This document shows, one piece after another, positions 60,509-64,000 of a stretch of 64,000 bases of DNA. Numbering within the stretch: position 1 is the first letter of the stretch; each line of letters starts with the position of its first letter. A model generated the notes under the pieces. The model did no database searches. It had not been told where the DNA came from and worked only from the letters and a program-made list of their open reading frames with translations. The DNA comes from Belliella pelovolcani. Its GTDB lineage: Bacteria > Bacteroidota > Bacteroidia > Cytophagales > Cyclobacteriaceae. The translations under genes and the position numbers were made by a program. Location: assembly GCF_900156785.1 (NCBI RefSeq), contig NZ_FTOP01000005.1, positions 124,001-188,000 on the forward strand, written 5' to 3'.

Positions 60509-60544
60509 ACGCGGATGACGCGGATTGGGCGGATGGTCGCGGAT
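60509..60544. repeat. GCGGAT-type dispersed repeat, left copy
   Basis: ACGCGGATGACGCGGATTGG followed by GCGGATGGTCGCGGAT. The same core occurs at 60948-60983 (ACACGGATGACGCGTATTTG followed by GCGGATGGTCGCGGAT), with a partial inverted copy (CATCCGCGTTCTATC) at 61026-61040. This repeat type is found in intergenic regions of many Bacteroidota. Confidence 0.75.
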
Positions 60545-60613
60545 GTTTTGGGGTAAAAGGAAGGAGATTAATTAGCTAAGTGCTTACATTTTTGACTTTG
60601 TTAGGATAGTTGA

Positions 60614-60793
60614 TTAAAACCATTTTTCAATTTCCTTGTCTAAATCATTTTCAGAAATGACATTTTCATTTTTTGAGTCATCAATCCCTGCTTCAATTTT
60701 TTGGATGATTATTAATTGACCGACTAGGTCATCTAAAGTAAATTCTTCTGGAAGGTTCTCTAGTTGTTTTTTTACCTGAGTTTTAGTGAGCAT
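60614..60793 (-). CDS. Small antitoxin-like protein (59 aa)
   Basis: 59 aa, ATG at 60793, stop TAA at 60614-60616, too short for most gene finders. It reads MLTKTQVKKQLENLPEEFTL at the start, continues DDLVGQLIIIQKIEAGIDDS, and ends ENDLDKEIEKWF. The amphipathic N-terminal part and the DKEIEKWF end resemble the antitoxins of ParE/RelE-type modules in Bacteroidota, where a toxin gene follows. Here no toxin follows: the sequence below 60614 is a repeat and then the end of the UbiA-family gene. It is flanked by GCGGAT repeats. Whether it is expressed is unknown. Confidence 0.55.
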   Translation of the reverse strand: MLTKTQVKKQLENLPEEFTLDDLVGQLIIIQKIEAGIDDSKNENVISENDLDKEIEKWF

Positions 60794-60936
60794 GATGAGT
60801 TTTTTTGTTTCAATTTACAACTATTTTAAAAAGAAAGGGACTCTCACTCTTTTTAATTTTATTGATAAGTAGTGCTGAATTGAGATTAATTGGTTTGTTG
60901 CAATAAAACGCTGAAGCTGTCCCAAGCATCGGAATT

Positions 60937-61040
60937 ACGTGGATGGAACACGGATGACGCGTATTTGGCGGATGGTCGCGGATAGAGATTGATTTTAAAT
61001 CTGTGGCTATCCGTCAGACCTGCGACATCCGCGTTCTATC
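60937..61040. repeat. GCGGAT-type repeat, right copy with inverted part
   Basis: The element contains ACACGGATGACG (60948-), GCGGATGGTCGCGGAT (60968-60983) and then CTATCCGTCAG and CATCCGCGTTCTATC in inverted orientation, so that 60937-61040 can fold into a long imperfect hairpin. It lies between the antitoxin-like gene and the SPFH gene, about 10 bp before the latter's stop codon. Confidence 0.7.
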
Positions 61041-61049
61041 AGAAATGTC

Positions 61050-61826
61050 CTAATCCTTTTGAGAATTGATCAGATAAGGGGTCTTTCCATCTGTGATGAT
61101 AATTTTGGTATTGGGTGAGTTGGCTAGTTCACGGAAAGCCTCTATACTTCTGAGTTCGATGATTTCTCTCACTAGTCCTTCGGCCAAGATCATCTGGGCG
61201 TTACGTGTTCCTTCTGCTTCTATGCGTCTTCTTTCAGCCTCCTGTCTTTCCCTGTCTAATACATATTGCATTTGTTGTGCCTCTTGCTCAGCTTGTAGCT
61301 TTCGCTCAATGGCACGACTCAATTCCAGCGGGAGTTGGATGCTTTTCATCAGTACCCTTTCGATCACAAAACCTCTTTCTAGTAGAGATTCGTCCATACG
61401 TTCTTTGATTTCATTTTCGATCTTACTTCGCATACCAGAGTGCATGTCTTTGGCCATGTATTGGGCGGTGACATCTGCTGCGGCAGATCGGAATACATTC
61501 ATGATCAACACTCGCTCGTAGTTTTCTCCTATGTCTTCGAGGATGAATGGTACTTTATTTTTCTGTATGTTATAAAGAATGGAAATTTCAGATTCGATGG
61601 TCAATCCCTCTTTGCTCGGGAGATTGAGTTTGACTTCTTGATTGACTGTTTGAATAGGAACTTTTATTACCCTTGTTGTAAATGGGTTGAAGCCAACTAG
61701 ACCTGCATCGGCGATATTTTCGTTGAGTTTACCAAATTTTCGTTTGACACCTACTTCACCTTGGCGAACGACGGTACAAGAGCTGATTAGAATCGCTAGA
61801 ATGGATAAAAACAGAATATTTCTCAT
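61050..61826 (-). CDS. SPFH/prohibitin-family lipoprotein
   Basis: 258 aa. MRNILFLSILAILISSCTVV is a lipoprotein signal with Cys at 17, unlike the usual membrane helix of prohibitins. The SPFH domain starts at about 22 (GEVGVKRKFGKLNENIADAG) and is followed by a helical coiled-coil segment (ERKLQAEQEAQQMQYVLDRE) with an E/R/Q-rich pattern typical of stomatin-like proteins, ending with ITDGKTPYLIN. Such proteins form rings on membranes and control proteases or membrane domains. Which leaflet this one is on cannot be seen; the lipobox points to the inner or outer membrane surface. Confidence 0.85.
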   Translation of the reverse strand: MRNILFLSILAILISSCTVVRQGEVGVKRKFGKLNENIADAGLVGFNPFTTRVIKVPIQTVNQEVKLNLPSKEGLTIESEISILYNIQKNKVPFILEDIGENYERVLIMNVFRSAAADVTAQYMAKDMHSGMRSKIENEIKERMDESLLERGFVIERVLMKSIQLPLELSRAIERKLQAEQEAQQMQYVLDRERQEAERRRIEAEGTRNAQMILAEGLVREIIELRSIEAFRELANSPNTKIIITDGKTPYLINSQKD

Positions 61827-61899
61827 ATATTTTTGGATTAGTTTCAGCTAACTTAACGAGAGAATACTTACCTAAGGTTGTCTATTCAAGGGCTTATCA

Positions 61900-61931
61900 T
61901 TGAAATTCTTTTTAATAAATCAGTATTTTTG
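61900..61931 (+). promoter_or_regulatory. Possible promoter of purN
   Basis: TTG at 61900-61902 and TATTTTTG at 61924-61931, 21 bp apart, match the Bacteroidota promoter pattern in spacing and position (27 bp before the start). Confidence 0.4.
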
Positions 61932-61957
61932 GATTCTCAAATAAACAGCCCCCTCAA

Positions 61958-62515
61958 TTGAAGAATATAGCCATACTTGCATCAGGAAGCGGTAGCAATG
62001 CCGAGAAAATCATGGAGTACTTCAAAGGATCTGCCAAAGCCCGAGTGGTCTTGGTAGCCTCAAACAAAACGGATGCTTTTGTACTACGAAGAGCCAGCAA
62101 GTTTGGTGTTCCTACTTTTACTTTTTCTAAATCTGACTTGACAGCAGGAGTTTTGACTGAAAAACTTAAAGTGCTGCATGTCGATTTGGTAGTGCTTGCT
62201 GGATTTTTGTTGAAGATTCCAGACAATTTGATCCAAGCTTTTCCCGAGCGGATTGTAAATATTCATCCTGCTTTGCTTCCTAAATATGGGGGTAAGGGGA
62301 TGTATGGCATGCATGTGCATCAGGCCGTGAAAGATGCGGGAGATCAAGAAACTGGCATCACCATCCACTTAGTCAACGAGAATTATGACGAGGGCAAGAT
62401 TATTTTTCAAGCCGCAGTAGCAGTAGCTTCGACGGATAGTCCTGAAGCAATTGCGCAAAAAGTCCATTCACTAGAGCATAAATACTTCCCAAATGTGATA
62501 GAAAGCCTGCTTTAA
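61958..62515 (+). CDS. purN: Phosphoribosylglycinamide formyltransferase
   Basis: 185 aa from a TTG start at 61958. It transfers the formyl group of 10-formyl-tetrahydrofolate to GAR in purine synthesis. GSGSNAEKI is at 10-18. The catalytic triad is N101, H103 (NIHPALLP) and D144 in NENYDEGKI. The family start with MKNIAILASGSG confirms the TTG. The purine gene purH follows 113 bp downstream. Confidence 0.95.
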   Translation: MKNIAILASGSGSNAEKIMEYFKGSAKARVVLVASNKTDAFVLRRASKFGVPTFTFSKSDLTAGVLTEKLKVLHVDLVVLAGFLLKIPDNLIQAFPERIVNIHPALLPKYGGKGMYGMHVHQAVKDAGDQETGITIHLVNENYDEGKIIFQAAVAVASTDSPEAIAQKVHSLEHKYFPNVIESLL

Positions 62516-62628
62516 TCCCTTGGTTTTCCTACCTTTGCAACTTGAAAAATTATTCACCAAAATATAGCCACAGAAAGACAGCTAGTTCCTTGGTGTATTA
62601 GCTTCTCTCGTGGCAGTCACAAAAAAAC

Positions 62629-64000
62629 ATGGCTACCAAAAAAATCCAATCAGCTTTAATTTCAGTCTTTTACAAGGACAATCTCGAATCGATCATTGCT
62701 CAGCTCAAAGCGCAAGGCGTAACAATCTACTCTACAGGTGGAACCCAACAGTTTATTGAAGAGCAAGGAGCCGCAGTTGTTCCCGTGGAGGAATTGACTG
62801 GTTATCCTTCTATCTTTGGAGGGAGAGTAAAGACTTTACATCCAAAAATTTTTGGTGGAATTCTTCATAGAAGAGACCATGAAGGGGATATTTCACAAGC
62901 TAGAGAATTTGATATCCCTGCGATTGATTTAGTGATTGTTGATTTGTATCCATTTGAAGAGACTGTGGCATCTGGCGCTTCAGAGGCTGATGTGATTGAG
63001 AAAATTGATATTGGGGGCATTTCCTTGATCAGGGCAGCAGCCAAGAACTTCAAGGATGTAGTGATCATCGCATCCAAGGATCAATATGGAGAGTTGGAGG
63101 AGAGGTTGAAATCACAAGATGGCGCGACTACCCTGGAAGATAGAAGATATTTTGCTGCACAGGCCTTCCAAGTATCTTCCAATTATGATACCCATATTTT
63201 CAATTACTTCAATCAGACAGCAAATATCCCAGCATTGAAGGTGTCTGAAAACAAAGCCAAGGCCTTGAGGTATGGTGAAAACCCTCATCAGGCGGCTCAT
63301 TTCTACGGAGATCTTGAGGCGCTTTTTGATCAATTGAATGGGAAAGAGCTTTCGTACAATAATTTGGTGGATGTAGATGCAGCAGTAGCCCTAATTGCTG
63401 AATTCAAAGGAGAGACAGCATTTGCGATCTTGAAGCATACCAATGCTTGTGGAGTAGCGATCGCTTCAAGTGTAAAGGAGGCATACCAAAAGGCCTTTGA
63501 AGCAGATACGACTTCTGCATTTGGAGGTGTATTGGTCACCAATCAAAACGTAGATTTGGCTGCTGCTGAGGAGATGAACAGTCTGTTCTTTGAAGTATTG
63601 ATAGCGCCATCTTTTGATGCCGATGCGCTAGATTTATTGAAGGGAAAGAAAAACAGGATCCTCTTGAAGCAAAAAATGGATCTTCCTGGTACCAAGCAGA
63701 TCAAAACTTTGCTCAATGGCATCATTGAGCAAGACAAGGATTTGCAAACCGAATCAAAAGCGGACTTTAAGGTAGCCACCAAAGTTGCACCTTCTGAGAT
63801 GGAAATGGATGCTTTGGTTTTTGCAGCCAAGGTGTGCAAGCATACCAAATCTAATACGATCATATTGAGTAATAGCAATCAATTGTTTGCTTCGGGTGTG
63901 GGACAGACTTCAAGGGTTGATGCTTTGAGACAAGCGATAGAAAAAGCAAAGTCTTTTGGTTTTGACTTAAAAGGAGCTGTAATGGCTTCGGATGCGTTTT
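62629..64000 (+). CDS. purH: Bifunctional AICAR transformylase / IMP cyclohydrolase (3' end outside window)
   Basis: 457 codons lie in the window (about 90 percent of the usual ~510), continuing to the right edge without a stop. It makes the last two steps of purine synthesis. The IMP cyclohydrolase half starts MATKKIQSALISVFYKDNLE, with STGGTQQFIEE, KTLHPKIFGGILHRRD and IVDLYPFEETV. The AICAR transformylase half begins about residue 200 (KALRYGENPHQAAHFYGD) and contains LNGKELSYNNLVDVDAA and ILKHTNACGVAIA. It follows purN, likely co-regulated. Confidence 0.96.
   Translation, partial: MATKKIQSALISVFYKDNLESIIAQLKAQGVTIYSTGGTQQFIEEQGAAVVPVEELTGYPSIFGGRVKTLHPKIFGGILHRRDHEGDISQAREFDIPAIDLVIVDLYPFEETVASGASEADVIEKIDIGGISLIRAAAKNFKDVVIIASKDQYGELEERLKSQDGATTLEDRRYFAAQAFQVSSNYDTHIFNYFNQTANIPALKVSENKAKALRYGENPHQAAHFYGDLEALFDQLNGKELSYNNLVDVDAAVALIAEFKGETAFAILKHTNACGVAIASSVKEAYQKAFEADTTSAFGGVLVTNQNVDLAAAEEMNSLFFEVLIAPSFDADALDLLKGKKNRILLKQKMDLPGTKQIKTLLNGIIEQDKDLQTESKADFKVATKVAPSEMEMDALVFAAKVCKHTKSNTIILSNSNQLFASGVGQTSRVDALRQAIEKAKSFGFDLKGAVMASDAF

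Noticed and set aside
60509-61040. CRISPR-like arrangement of GCGGAT repeats
   Set aside because: Copies are few, not evenly spaced and partly inverted; no cas genes are near.
61093-61521. 142-aa plus-strand ORF
   Set aside because: Antisense to the SPFH gene; Ser-rich composition arises from the opposite frame.

Overview
The window looks like chromosomal DNA of a Bacteroidota bacterium of the order Cytophagales; an Algoriphagus/Cyclobacteriaceae-like host is an inference from gene style only. Supporting signs are the gene order bamD - rpoZ-like - coaBC - DUF4835 - recN, a protein with a type IX secretion sorting tail, an OstA-like protein, many lipoproteins and 6-bladed beta-propeller proteins, promoter-like TTG...TAnnTTTG signals, a general lack of Shine-Dalgarno sequences, and several TTG/GTG starts. 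Most of the window is ordinary core genome; the accessory material is at 1-2.4 kb, 19.7-24.8 kb, 39-43 kb and in the intergenic repeat tracts.

Layout. 1-1.9 kb: a tandem duplication (period 1,518 bp) of a Cys-rich secreted-peptide gene plus a beta-propeller gene, all on the minus strand. 2.2-12.1 kb (minus): antitoxin-like ORF, DUF2911 lipoprotein, fabI, recN, DUF4835, coaBC, omega-like subunit, bamD, a T9SS-sorted protein and an OstA-like protein. 12.1-19.7 kb (plus): tilS, a cNMP-binding protein, mdh, a large membrane-anchored propeller protein and an MscS channel. 19.7-24.8 kb: accessory block with an internally deleted SLC13-type transporter, a compact methyltransferase/nuclease pair (putative restriction-modification), an AAA ATPase with DUF4143 preceded by a palindromic operator-like site, a DUF2237 gene, and tRNA-Leu(CAA) with a 17-bp copy of its 3' end nearby.

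24.9-38 kb: monooxygenase-like and SAM hydrolase-like genes, phoH/GNAT, an outer-membrane barrel, comEC, then a long plus-strand run (enoyl-CoA hydratase, RecQ-like helicase, unknown, NUDIX, thioesterase, TPR lipoprotein, Sua5-type tRNA modification enzyme, pgk) with near-zero spacing for many genes. 38-43 kb (minus): alpha/beta hydrolase, amidase remnant, three propeller-like lipoproteins. 43-50.7 kb: pruA, three small outer-membrane barrels, yjjG-type phosphatase, ArsR-type regulator facing a CarboxypepD_reg protein, aminopeptidase P. 50.8-64 kb: M56/BlaI pair, PafA-like phosphatase, homogentisate dioxygenase, CsbD, full-length recQ, UbiA-family prenyltransferase, orphan antitoxin-like gene, SPFH lipoprotein, purN, and purH running off the end.

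Co-operating groups: outer-membrane assembly and CoA synthesis (bamD-coaBC block), DNA repair (recN, two RecQ helicases, comEC), amino-acid catabolism (pruA, hmgA, LiuC-like hydratase), purine synthesis (purN-purH), and BlaI/M56 proteolytic signalling. Most interesting for novelty: the duplicated peptide/propeller unit, the short Mod-like methyltransferase plus 183-aa nuclease-like pair, the operator in front of the DUF4143 ATPase, and a family of composite palindromic intergenic repeats seen at three loci.
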